The notes under the pieces were generated by a model. The model did not search any database. It saw only the letters and a list, made by a program, of their open reading frames with translations, and was not told where the DNA came from. DNA of 64,000 bases from Bog-532 sp963830385 (lineage in GTDB: Bacteria > Actinomycetota > Actinomycetes > Streptosporangiales > Streptosporangiaceae), in NCBI GenBank assembly GCA_963830385.1, contig CAWHMD010000006.1:310001-374000 (forward strand), given 5' to 3'. Of the stretch, positions 44,549 through 52,831 are shown one piece after another (position 1 is the stretch's first letter; each line of letters starts with the position of its first letter). Position numbers and translations under genes: made by a program.

Positions 44549-44968
44549 TCGCGCAGGCTAGCCCAGCGGGAAGGCGATATCACAGACCTTTTCGTCCGCC
44601 CGATGTCGCCGATCCTGTCCCCTGCCCCAGGGCCCGGTCAAGCGCACTGACAGATGGCGCTAGTGAGGTCGCTGAAGCGTCTGAGGCATCCCGTCCGGCC
44701 GCTCCAAACTGCGCGATGCCGCATTTGGGCTTGCTAGAACCGGTGCGATGCCGCATTTGGGCCGGTTGGGCGGGGCGCGCCCCGCGCACGGGGGTGGCCG
44801 GGCTGGCCCATCCCGTCGCCGTCGTCCCGCCAGCCGCACCGCACGAATGGTGACTGTCCCCGCCCTTTGACCTTTTCAGGTCTTCCCAATCGGCGCTTTC
44901 CCTGCCCATACTGGCCGTCTATTGCTGCATGGCCGTTGACCAGATGGCCCGACCATGGAGGGCGTGAC
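44549..44968. other. 420-bp intergenic region with short direct repeat
   Basis: No gene is supported. It separates the divergent ABC-F and GNAT-AAA+ genes and should hold both promoters. GC is lower than in the flanking genes around 44860-44940. It contains the direct repeat at 44713-44762. Confidence 0.4.
44713..44762. repeat. 18-bp direct repeat, two copies
   Basis: GCGATGCCGCATTTGGGC occurs at 44713-44730 and again, identical, at 44745-44762, a period of 32 bp (about three helical turns). It is a possible binding site pair for a regulator upstream of the ABC-F gene. Confidence 0.7.
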
Positions 44969-46222
44969 ATGACCGCCTGGCACGTGCGTGATTTCGAACC
45001 CTACGACCTGGAAGCGGCGGTCCAGCTGGACACCGTCTCATCGGCGACCCGGCAGGCGCCGATCTTCACGCTGGCCGACGTGGTGGGCTGCCTGAGCGAG
45101 CACCCGGCGGTGGTGGCGGTGGCCGACGGGCGGGTGATCGGCACCGCGATCGGGCGGGTCGACACCGACCGGGCCTGGATCCTGCGGCTGGCGCTGTCAC
45201 CCGACTGGCGCAACCGGGGGCTCGGCAGCGACCTGCTGGCCGCGCTGGAACAGCGGCTGCTGGCCCGCGGGGTGTCGCGGCTCAGCGCGCTGCTGCCCGA
45301 AGGCGAGACCGGCAGCACGGCGTTCACCAACTCCGGGTTCGCCGCCCGGCACGGCATCACCTACTACGAGAAGACCGAATCCAGCTCGCCGGCGGCGGCG
45401 TCGCTGCTGAACGAGCTGGGCGCGGCGGTGCCGAACGCCCGGCTGTGGGCCCACATCGCCGGCATGAACCAGGAAAAGGACATCATCGAGCGCAAGCTCA
45501 TCCTGCCGCTGGCCCGCCCCGACCTGGCCGCCGAGTACGCCGTCGACCCACCCAAGGCGGTCATCCTGTTCGGGCCGCCGGGCACCGGCAAGACCACGTT
45601 CGCGCAGGCCACCGCCCGGCTGGGCTGGCCGTTCGTGGAGCTGTTCCCGTCCCGGCTGGCGGCCGAGTCCGGCCTGGCGAGCGGGATCAACACCGCGTTC
45701 GGCCAGCTGGCTCAGCTGGACCACGCGGTGGTGTTCATCGACGAGATCGAGGAGATCGCGGCCGCCCGGTCGCTGGCCACCACCGACGTCGGGGTGGTGA
45801 ACGAGCTGCTCAAGGCGCTGGTCGGGTTCCGCCAGCAGCCGGGCCGGCTGTTCATCTGCGCCACCAACTCGGTGCGCTCGCTCGACCCGGCCTTCCTGCG
45901 GCACGGCCGGTTCGACTACGTGCTGCCGGTCGGGCCGCCCGATCCCCCCGCCCGGCAGGCCCTGTGGCGCAACTACATCGCCGACGGCCAGCCCGACCTG
46001 GGTGCCATCACCGAGGCCAGCGAGGGGTTCACCCCGGCCGACATCCGGCACGCGGCGCACCGGGTGGCCCAGCAGACGTTCGAGCGGGCGGTGGAGACCG
46101 GCATGAAGCAGTACGCCACCACCGGCGACTACCTGGCCATGATCGCCGGCACCAAGCCGACCCTGAACGGGGCGATGATCAGCGATTTCGCCGAGGACAC
46201 GGCCAGCTACGCCCGTACCTGA
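44969..46222 (+). CDS. GNAT acetyltransferase-AAA+ ATPase fusion
   Basis: A 417-residue two-domain protein. Residues 1-135 form a GNAT fold with the acetyl-CoA loop (LALSPDWRNRGLGSDLL, 74-90) and C-terminal FTNSGFAARHGITYYEK. Residues 180-400 form an AAA+ module: Walker A FGPPGTGKTT (201-210), Walker B AVVFIDEIEE (253-262), sensor 1 ICATN (296-300), arginine-finger area LRHGRFDYVLP. GGAGGG precedes ATG 44969. Function unknown: the ATPase could remodel or deliver the protein that is acetylated. It stands alone. The fold calls are strong. Confidence 0.88.
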   Translation: MTAWHVRDFEPYDLEAAVQLDTVSSATRQAPIFTLADVVGCLSEHPAVVAVADGRVIGTAIGRVDTDRAWILRLALSPDWRNRGLGSDLLAALEQRLLARGVSRLSALLPEGETGSTAFTNSGFAARHGITYYEKTESSSPAAASLLNELGAAVPNARLWAHIAGMNQEKDIIERKLILPLARPDLAAEYAVDPPKAVILFGPPGTGKTTFAQATARLGWPFVELFPSRLAAESGLASGINTAFGQLAQLDHAVVFIDEIEEIAAARSLATTDVGVVNELLKALVGFRQQPGRLFICATNSVRSLDPAFLRHGRFDYVLPVGPPDPPARQALWRNYIADGQPDLGAITEASEGFTPADIRHAAHRVAQQTFERAVETGMKQYATTGDYLAMIAGTKPTLNGAMISDFAEDTASYART

Positions 46223-46389
46223 CCCGCGTCCGGCAGCGGCTCACCTGCGTGGGCCGGCAGAGCTGACCCACCGGGTGAATAAACGCGCGCTGGTGGGAAG
46301 GTGGCCAGTGTCAGTGAGCCACCCATGGCCCACTGGTGAGCATGTGACTGAGACCCGTTAACGGGGTGGACGAGGCGAGGAGGAACGCT

Positions 46390-46635
46390 ATGTCGATCAA
46401 CGACGGCGACATCAGCAACGAGTCCGGTATGGGCGAAGGCTCCGCGGACGGCGGCGCCAACTTCGGCGGCCGCGACGGTGGTGCGGACGGGCCGGGCGGC
46501 GGCGAAGGCCGGGCCGACGGCGGCGCCAACCCGGGCGGTCACGACGGCGCCGCGGACGGGCCGGCCGGCGAAGGCACCGCGGACGGCGGCGCCAACCCTT
46601 CGGGTCACGATGGTGGCGCCGACCGCAGTGCGTGA
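46390..46635 (+). CDS. Gly/Asp-rich triple-repeat peptide, possible precursor
   Basis: An 81-residue, Cys-free, low-complexity peptide. After a leader-like start (MSINDGDISNESGM) come three 22-23-residue repeats of the pattern GEGxADGGANxGGxDGxADGPx: GEGSADGGANFGGRDGG..., GEGRADGGANPGGHDGA..., GEGTADGGANPSGHDGG... Conserved Asp, Asn and His/Arg positions are candidate hydroxylation sites. GGAGGA precedes the ATG, and the stop overlaps the GTG start of the JmjC/cupin oxygenase (GTGA), so the two are made together. I recognise no family. A ribosomally made substrate of the oxygenase is the most attractive reading; an unmodified structural peptide is the alternative. Confidence 0.65.
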   Translation: MSINDGDISNESGMGEGSADGGANFGGRDGGADGPGGGEGRADGGANPGGHDGAADGPAGEGTADGGANPSGHDGGADRSA

Positions 46636-47909
46636 CGTTGACTGAACAGATGACGGATGAGGCCAGCGCCCGGGCGTACGCGCTCGGGCGCTGCGTCTGC
46701 GTGCCGCCCGAGGTTTTCGCGCGGAAGTACTGGGCCACCGGGCCGCTGCATTCGGCGGCCGGGTCGCTGCCGCGGGACTTCACCGACCTGTTCTCCCCGG
46801 CCGCCGCCGATGAGCTGCTGACCGACCGGGCGCTGCGGACGCCGTTCATCCGGATGGCCAAGGAAGGATCGGTGCTGTCCGGCGACTGCTTCACCGCCTC
46901 GGGCGGGTTCGGCGCGCACGTCGCCGACCAGGCCGACCCGGCCATGGTGCTGCGGGAGTTCGCCGACGGGGCGACGATCGTGCTGCAGGGCCTGCACCGC
47001 ACCTGGCCGGCGCTGCAGGCGTTCACCCGCCAGCTGGTGGCCGAGCTCGGGCACCCGGCCCAGGTCAACGCCTACATAACGCCGGAGGCCAGCCGCGGCT
47101 TCGACCCGCACTACGACGTCCACGACGTGTTCGTGCTGCAGGTCAGCGGGGAGAAGCACTGGCGGGTGCACGCCCCGGTGCGCACCCACCCGCGGGCCGA
47201 CGAGCCCTGGCCGCAGTACCGGGCGGCGGTGACCGCCCGCGCCCGCGAGGAGCCGGTGCTGGACGTGGTGATGCGGCCGGGCGACGCGCTGTACCTGCCG
47301 CGGGGCTGGCTGCACTCGGCGGTCGCGCGGGCCGGCACCTCGATCCACCTGACCATCGGGGTGGCCGCGTTCACCGGCGCCGACGTGGTCGATCAGCTGG
47401 TCGCCGCCGTGGCCCGGTCAGCCGAGTTGCGCGCGCCGTTGCCGATCATGGGCTCGCTGGCCGACGAGGATGAGGTCGTGGGGGCCGTGCGGGAGGTGTC
47501 GCGGGCCTTCGCGGGCGCGCTGGACTCTTCGGCGGCGGTGGCCCCGGACCGGATCGCCGCGGCGCTGGGCGGCAAGCTGCACCGGATGGTGCGGCCCGAA
47601 CCGGTCGCGCCGCTGGCCACCGTGGCCGCGGCCGCCGACCTGGACCCGCGGGTGGCGGTCCGGCTCCGGCACGGGCTGGACGCCCAGGTCACAGTGGATG
47701 CGGCCGGTGTCCACCTCAAGGTGCCCGGCCAGGGCCTCAAGCTACCCGCCCAGTGCGAGACCGCGATCCGGGCGCTGGCCCGGCGGGAACGGCACCGGGC
47801 CGGGGCGCTGCCGGGGCTGGACGAGGCGGACAGCCTGGTGGTGAGCCGCCGGCTGCTCCGGTCCGGGATCGTCGTGCCCGACGGCGTGGCTTCCGACGGC
47901 GTGGCCTGA
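46632..47909 (+). CDS. JmjC/cupin-type Fe(II)/2-oxoglutarate oxygenase
   Basis: About 425 residues. The double-stranded beta-helix core has the iron triad His160-x-Asp162 (DPHYDVHDVFVLQVSG, then EKHW) and His228 (LYLPRGWLHSAVA), the layout of cupin-8/cupin-4 oxygenases such as ribosomal oxygenases and peptide or protein hydroxylases. The C-terminal 170 residues hold winged-helix-like and dimerisation-type segments as in that family. Its GTG start overlaps the stop of the repeat-peptide gene, and the Suc_Fer-like gene begins 1 bp after its stop. Protein or peptide hydroxylation on Asn, Asp, His or Arg is the inferred reaction. Confidence 0.82.
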   Translation: MTLTEQMTDEASARAYALGRCVCVPPEVFARKYWATGPLHSAAGSLPRDFTDLFSPAAADELLTDRALRTPFIRMAKEGSVLSGDCFTASGGFGAHVADQADPAMVLREFADGATIVLQGLHRTWPALQAFTRQLVAELGHPAQVNAYITPEASRGFDPHYDVHDVFVLQVSGEKHWRVHAPVRTHPRADEPWPQYRAAVTARAREEPVLDVVMRPGDALYLPRGWLHSAVARAGTSIHLTIGVAAFTGADVVDQLVAAVARSAELRAPLPIMGSLADEDEVVGAVREVSRAFAGALDSSAAVAPDRIAAALGGKLHRMVRPEPVAPLATVAAAADLDPRVAVRLRHGLDAQVTVDAAGVHLKVPGQGLKLPAQCETAIRALARRERHRAGALPGLDEADSLVVSRRLLRSGIVVPDGVASDGVA

Positions 47910-47910
47910 C

Positions 47911-48822
47911 GTGAGCGAGGCGGCCCCATCCCGGCCGGCGGGCGGCCCGGCCTGCAGCACCCGGTCGCTGGCGGCCGACGAGCCCGTCGCCGGCACCGCC
48001 TCCTACGGGCGGCGCTGGCTGCTGCTCGAGGTGGCCGGGGCGTGGGGCCCGAACGCCTTCCGCCGGTCACCGGCGCTGGACCCGGCGCTCGGGACCCGCA
48101 TCGAGCACCGGGCCGCGGGTGAAGGGTTCCGGCTGGTTGCCATCCGGCGGCCGGGCCGGGCCCGGCTGGACGGGGGGCAGCGCTGGCGCTGGGCCCGGGT
48201 GGACTGCACCCCCGGCCACGAGTCGGTCCGCTGGGGCGAGGCCGACGGCCCCGCCGGCTACCTGACCGCCGTCTACAGCGAGCCGGGCACCCCGTCGGGC
48301 GAGCCGGTGATCGCGGTGTGCGCGCACGGCCGCCACGACGAGTGCTGCTCGACCCGGGGCCGCGCGGTGGCCGCGCGGCTGGCCCAGCGGGAAGGCCCGG
48401 CCGTCTGGGAGTGCTCCCACATCGGCGGCGACCGGTTCGCGGCCACCTTGCTGCTGTTCCCGCACGGCATCAACTACGGCCGGGCCGACACGCTGGACGC
48501 CGGGCAGATGGTGGACGAGTACCGGGCCGGCCGGGTGATGCTGGCCGGCTTGCGGGGGCGCAGCGCGTTCCGGTTCCTGGAGCAGACCGCGCAGGACGCG
48601 GCCCGCCGGACGGTCGGTGACCTGCGGATCGACGCCTACGAGCCGCTCAGCTCGGCCCGGACCGCGCCCGGGCGCTGGCGGGTGACACTGGCCGGTCCGC
48701 CCGGGCGGATCCTGGTCGACCTGGCCGAGACGATGACGGCCCCGCTGTTCAGCAACTGCGCGGCGACGGTGCCGCTGGCCGTCCCCTCCTTCACCGTCCA
48801 GTCGGTCGAGCAGCTGGATTGA
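47911..48822 (+). CDS. Suc_Fer-like thioredoxin-fold [2Fe-2S] protein
   Basis: A 303-residue sucrase/ferredoxin-like protein. Cys137, Cys145, Cys146 and Cys168 lie in VCAHGRHDECCSTRGRAVA and AVWECSHIGGDRFAATLLL, the signature of the family, which binds a [2Fe-2S] cluster in a thioredoxin-like fold. FPHGINYGRAD follows. The name is historical; no sucrose activity is implied. Third gene of the operon with the repeat peptide and the JmjC oxygenase. It could supply electrons to reactivate the iron centre, but this is inference. Confidence 0.82.
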   Translation: MSEAAPSRPAGGPACSTRSLAADEPVAGTASYGRRWLLLEVAGAWGPNAFRRSPALDPALGTRIEHRAAGEGFRLVAIRRPGRARLDGGQRWRWARVDCTPGHESVRWGEADGPAGYLTAVYSEPGTPSGEPVIAVCAHGRHDECCSTRGRAVAARLAQREGPAVWECSHIGGDRFAATLLLFPHGINYGRADTLDAGQMVDEYRAGRVMLAGLRGRSAFRFLEQTAQDAARRTVGDLRIDAYEPLSSARTAPGRWRVTLAGPPGRILVDLAETMTAPLFSNCAATVPLAVPSFTVQSVEQLD

Positions 48823-48870
48823 CCCCGGCTGAAGGCCAAGCCAATACACCACCACAGCCTGGCTGCCGTC

Positions 48871-48893
48871 AATGGCGCTGCCTTAACGCCATT
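48871..48893 (+). terminator. Weak hairpin after Suc_Fer-like gene
   Basis: 7-bp stem, arms AATGGCG (48871-48877) and CGCCATT (48887-48893), 9-nt loop, about 50 bp after the stop, in locally AT-rich DNA. Confidence 0.4.
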
Positions 48894-49000
48894 CCCTGAC
48901 TTCTACTGCAAATGGACCGGCCTGAAGTGGAGCCTTGTATTTTAATCGTCAGTAGTACAGCGCCTTATGTGGGATAGGTGACGCCGTTGCTGCTGCGCTT

Positions 49001-49972
49001 TTAAAAGTACGGGATTGTGTTGCTCCAGACTTGGGCCCCGCCCGCAGGGGTCCAGTCGATGCCGTATGTTGTGTAATAGTTTTGTGACGGATAGTGTTCG
49101 TGCGTCTGGAACACCTGACGCCGGCCGCCAGGGATCGCATACTCGTCCGTTGTCGGGAAGCCCAGGTAGCTGTTCTCCCAGCCAAGGCTGGCCCACTTGT
49201 CACGGATAGCGCCGTGAATTTCGTGGGCCCCGGTTGACGGCGACCAGTAGATGGATCCGCCTTGGAAATGGTTGAACGCTCCTGGCTTGTTTGGCGTCGG
49301 GGTCTCGTCCGTGGTAGGGAAACCCAGGAAACTGTTCTCCCAGCCAAGGCTGGCCCACTTGTCACGGATAGCGCCATGAATTTCGTGGGCCCCGGTTGAC
49401 GGCGACCAGTAGATGGACTTGCCGCCCTCGAAGTGGTTGAACGCTCCTGGCTTGTTCGGTGTCGGGGTCTCGTCCGTGGTGGGAAAGCCGTACCACAACC
49501 AGCTTCCGAGTTGGTTGTATTTGTCGTTGATGGCGCCTCGGACTTCACGCCAGGGCTGGCCGGTCTTGTGGAGGACTGTGCTGGTCTTAAAGGTCGCTAC
49601 CTCCCCATTCAGCACCGTCAGGGTCGCGAGCTTGTCGATCACGACAACTTGCTGGGTCGGCATGTTGGTGCAGGCGTCGATCCACAGCCGTGGCACCGCG
49701 TTGGCCACCGGTTGGGTGAAGCGCCGCTCAATGCGGTACAGGTGGTCGCCGAACTGCAGTTCCCCTGACGGGACCTGAAACTCGGTCTGCGCCTTTTGGG
49801 TGTCTATGTGAATCCACGGTGTATCCAGGCATGCCGGAGGCCCAGGCGAGAACGCGGTAGGGTCGCTGGCGGCCGATGCCGGGCCGGCCGACATGAGGGC
49901 AGCGATCGAGACACTGGCGAGAGTCAGAATGGCGAACTGGCGGCCACGGGGTATGGATCGCACCATGTCCAT
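49001..49972 (-). CDS. Secreted LGFP-repeat protein
   Basis: About 323 residues. Signal peptide at the start (IPRGRQFAILTLASVSIAAL, then MSAGPASA with an A-x-A cut site). The mature part has at least three LGFP-type repeats: LGSWLWYGFPTTDETPTPNK, LGWENSFLGFPTTDE and LGWENSYLGFPTTDE. LGFP modules are thought to anchor proteins to the actinobacterial cell wall or bind its glycans. I start at ATG 49972, with AGGAG 9 bases upstream; the frame stays open to 50140. GC is visibly lower than in the neighbours, and two repeats are almost identical in DNA, suggesting recent duplication and maybe transfer. Confidence 0.82.
   Translation of the reverse strand: MDMVRSIPRGRQFAILTLASVSIAALMSAGPASAASDPTAFSPGPPACLDTPWIHIDTQKAQTEFQVPSGELQFGDHLYRIERRFTQPVANAVPRLWIDACTNMPTQQVVVIDKLATLTVLNGEVATFKTSTVLHKTGQPWREVRGAINDKYNQLGSWLWYGFPTTDETPTPNKPGAFNHFEGGKSIYWSPSTGAHEIHGAIRDKWASLGWENSFLGFPTTDETPTPNKPGAFNHFQGGSIYWSPSTGAHEIHGAIRDKWASLGWENSYLGFPTTDEYAIPGGRRQVFQTHEHYPSQNYYTTYGIDWTPAGGAQVWSNTIPYF
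49160..49489 (-). repeat. Near-identical tandem repeat of about 165 bp
   Basis: Two adjacent units (about 49160-49321 and 49322-49489) encode successive LGFP modules and differ at only a few bases over most of their length. Confidence 0.8.
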
Positions 49973-50227
49973 GTGAGGTCTCCTGGGCGGCGAGGATCGT
50001 CGCATTGCGGCTTTCGGCTTCATGGGAGACCTACGAGCACGATGAGCATAACGGTTCACATCACCGGCAAAAATCGAGGCCGTTATCTTCTCCTGGCCGC
50101 TGACTCTTCGGGCATGGAGTTGACTGTATGCAGAAACCACCAGGTCCTGGCGCTCAGCCAGGTCGGCCAGTGATCCCCGCCCGGATCACCGCGGGGAACA
50201 AAAATGCTGGTGAGGTCCTGGGGACTG

Positions 50228-51385
50228 TTAGCTGCCTGGCGGTTGGGCGCGGGAGATTATGTCGGCTTGGAGACGGGTCAGGGCGTTGGCGCGGGCGCCG
50301 GCCAGGGAAGGTTCACGAGTCAGCTCCGCAGGCCGGATGGGCACCGGGCGGGGCAGGGCCGCCACGGCGGACGCGATGGCTTCGGTGATCAGGGGGTGGC
50401 GGCCCCAGGGGCCACCGAGAACGACCTGGGCCGGGTCGGCGAACGCGACGACGGCGGCTATCGCGCCGGCCACGGAGCGGGCCACCGTCTGGCGGGTCGC
50501 GGTAGCTGACGGGCCGGGGGCGGTGGTGGCCCTCAGCAACCGGTCAAGGTCAATGGCGGTGGTGCCCGGCTGTCGCAGGCCCAAGAGCCCGAACACGTCG
50601 ATCAGGCTGGCCGACCGGTCCTCCGGGCCGGTGGTGAGCACGTGCGCGATCTCCCCGGCCAGGCCGGCGTGGCCGCGGCGAACCTCGCCATCGCTGACGA
50701 TGGCGCACCCCAGGCCCTCCCCCAGGTAGACGTAGGCGAAGTCGTTCCAGCCATCGGCCGTCGCGCCCGCCGCCGAACGTTCGGCGCGGGCGGCCCAGTT
50801 CACGTCGTTGTCCACGATGACCGGGCCGGTCGCCAGCGGCGCCAGCACCGCGACCGGGTCCAGGTCGCCCAGCAGGAACGGGCTGTCCGGCAGGTGCACC
50901 ATCCGGCCGGTGGCCCGGTCGACCGGGTCGGCCGCGCTGACCACGGCCAGCCGGACCGGACCGGGCGCGGCCGCCACCGCCTCGTCGGCGGCGGCCCGCA
51001 GGCCGACGGCCACCTGCTCGGCCCGGGCGGGGCGGCCGATGGCCCGTTCCGCGCGGGCGGTCACCGCGCCGTAGGGGTCGGCGCACTCGGCGACGATGCC
51101 CTCGGGAGCGATGCTGACGGCCAGCGCCACCCCCACCCCGGCCGCCAGCGCGTAGTAGGTGCCGACCCGGCCGCGGCCGCGGCCGCCGACGGTGCGCTGG
51201 CCGGTGTCGGCGACCAGCCCGGCCGCGACCAGCCGCCGCACGCTCTCGCCGGCCGTCGGCTTGGAGATGCCGGTCGCGGCGGCCAGCTCGGCCCGGGTCA
51301 GCTGGCCCTGCCGCATCAGCGCGCGCAGCACGTGCTCGTCGGTGAGCGAGCGCAGCAGCTCCTGCGATGGCTTGGCCGGTTCCAC
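50228..51385 (-). CDS. ROK-family transcriptional regulator
   Basis: A 385-residue NagC/XylR-type regulator. Winged helix at about residues 20-75 (LRALMRQGQLTRAELAAATG, then ISKPTAGESVRRLVAAGLV), then a ROK domain: VDNDVNWAARAERSAAGA, YVYLGEGLGCAIVSDGEVRR, GHAGLAGEIAHV. The zinc cluster usual in the family (CGxxGCxE after the GE-x-GH motif) is absent, so sugar sensing may differ. Divergent from the DUF1479 dioxygenase gene across 90 bp, the usual place for its operator. Confidence 0.87.
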   Translation of the reverse strand: MEPAKPSQELLRSLTDEHVLRALMRQGQLTRAELAAATGISKPTAGESVRRLVAAGLVADTGQRTVGGRGRGRVGTYYALAAGVGVALAVSIAPEGIVAECADPYGAVTARAERAIGRPARAEQVAVGLRAAADEAVAAAPGPVRLAVVSAADPVDRATGRMVHLPDSPFLLGDLDPVAVLAPLATGPVIVDNDVNWAARAERSAAGATADGWNDFAYVYLGEGLGCAIVSDGEVRRGHAGLAGEIAHVLTTGPEDRSASLIDVFGLLGLRQPGTTAIDLDRLLRATTAPGPSATATRQTVARSVAGAIAAVVAFADPAQVVLGGPWGRHPLITEAIASAVAALPRPVPIRPAELTREPSLAGARANALTRLQADIISRAQPPGS

Positions 51386-51475
51386 GCCACGATTCTAGAC
51401 AGGAGCCTTGACTAGAAACGCGAGGCGGCTTAACTTTTTAAAAATAAAGGGCTTTACTAGAAGGAGTACCCCAGC
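51386..51475. promoter_or_regulatory. Divergent ROK/DUF1479 control region
   Basis: A 90-bp AT-rich spacer containing two related boxes, CTTGACTAGAAA (near 51408) and CTTTACTAGAAG (near 51452), about 44 bp apart, plus the T/A tract AACTTTTTAAAAATAAAG. The second box lies just before the AAGGAG ribosome binding site of the DUF1479 gene. They are candidate operators for the ROK protein. Confidence 0.5.
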
Positions 51476-52741
51476 ATGACCGAGCTACCGCACTGGGAGC
51501 AGACCCCGTCCGGCCTCCCCGTCGCCATCAAGGAGATCAAGGCGGCGCTGCGGGAGCGGATCGCCGCCTCCGGCCGCACCGTCGAGGAGGTCGTCGCGGT
51601 GCTCGAACGGCAGCTGACGGCCGAGGTCGACGAGATCGCGGCCGCCCGCGACCGGGGCGAGACGGTCTGGCCGGTCATCGACTACGCGGACATCGCGGCC
51701 GGCACCGTCGACCCCGGCCTGCGCGACCAGCTGCGCCGCCGGGGCTGCGCGGTGGTGCGCGGTCAGTTCGATCATCAGCAAGCCCGGGACTGGGACCGCG
51801 AGCTGGTCGGCTACGTCGACCGGAACGGGTTCGCCGAGCAGTACCGGGGCCCGGGCGACGACTTCTTCGCCAGCGTCGGGTCCAAGCCCGAGATCTACCC
51901 GATCTACTGGTCCCAGCCGCAGATGGAGGCCCGGCAGAGTGACCAGATGGCGCGGGTGCAGGCGTTCCTGAACGGGCTGTGGCGGCACGAGTCCGACGGA
52001 GTGCAGTGGTTCGACCCGGAGCGGGACTCGCTCTACCCGGACCGGATCCGGCGGCGGCCGCCCGGCGCCAGCTCGGGTGGCCTGGGCAGCCACCTGGATC
52101 CGGGCACGCTCGACCTGTGGATGACGCGGGACTACCAGCAGGCGTTCCGGCACCTGTTCGACGGCTCGGTCGAGCGGTACGACCCGTGGGACGCCGCCCA
52201 CCGGACCACCGGGCCGCAGTACCCCGGCACCACCATGTGCTCGGTGTTCCGGACGTTCCAGGGCTGGACCGCGCTGTCGGACATGGCGCCCGACCAGGGC
52301 GTGCTGCACACGGTCCCGATTCCCGGGGCGATGGCCTACCTGATGCTGCGGCCGCTGCTGGCGGACGTGCCCGACGACGACATGTGCGGGGTCACGATCA
52401 ACCGGACGTTCCCGGTGACCGAGCGGTGGCACCCGCTGCTGCGGCGGGCGCTGACCGGCATCCCCGCCGTGCGGGCGGGCGACTCGGTGTGGTGGCACTG
52501 TGACCTGATCCACAGCGTCGCGCCGGTCGAGGACCAGCAGGGCTGGGGCAACGTGATGTACATCCCGGCCGCCCCCTGGTGCCGGCGCAACGAGCGCTAC
52601 GCGGCCCGGGTGCGCGACGCCTTCGCCACCGGGTCCAGCCCGGACGACTTCCCGGCCGAGCACTACGAGCGCGACTGGGCGGGGCGGTTCGGCCCGGATG
52701 ACCTGAACGAGACCGGGCGGCGAGGGCTGGGGCTGGCCTGA
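51476..52741 (+). CDS. DUF1479 (YbiU-like) Fe(II)/2-oxoglutarate dioxygenase
   Basis: A 421-residue protein. SSGGLGSHLDPGTLDLWM carries the H-x-D pair at His206/Asp208, and AGDSVWWHCDLIHSVAPVED near residue 350 carries the distal His. N-terminal VAIKEIKAALRERIAASG and the middle PIYWSQPQMEARQSDQMAR match the DUF1479/YbiU layout. Substrate unknown; regulation by the divergent ROK protein suggests a sugar or sugar-derived acid. Good AGAAGGAG-type ribosome binding site. Confidence 0.85.
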   Translation: MTELPHWEQTPSGLPVAIKEIKAALRERIAASGRTVEEVVAVLERQLTAEVDEIAAARDRGETVWPVIDYADIAAGTVDPGLRDQLRRRGCAVVRGQFDHQQARDWDRELVGYVDRNGFAEQYRGPGDDFFASVGSKPEIYPIYWSQPQMEARQSDQMARVQAFLNGLWRHESDGVQWFDPERDSLYPDRIRRRPPGASSGGLGSHLDPGTLDLWMTRDYQQAFRHLFDGSVERYDPWDAAHRTTGPQYPGTTMCSVFRTFQGWTALSDMAPDQGVLHTVPIPGAMAYLMLRPLLADVPDDDMCGVTINRTFPVTERWHPLLRRALTGIPAVRAGDSVWWHCDLIHSVAPVEDQQGWGNVMYIPAAPWCRRNERYAARVRDAFATGSSPDDFPAEHYERDWAGRFGPDDLNETGRRGLGLA

Positions 52742-52831
52742 GCGACCGGGCCCCAGCGGTGCCGCCGGCGGCCTGGGCGGCTAGCGGCTAGTTGTGGACA
52801 ATCCCGGTCTCGTTCAGATGAGGTGTTCTTC

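Noticed and set aside
44565..44585. GATATCAC upstream of the ABC-F gene as a member of the promoter set
   Set aside because: First bases differ (GATATC rather than GTATCA) and no -10 follows; outside the locus.
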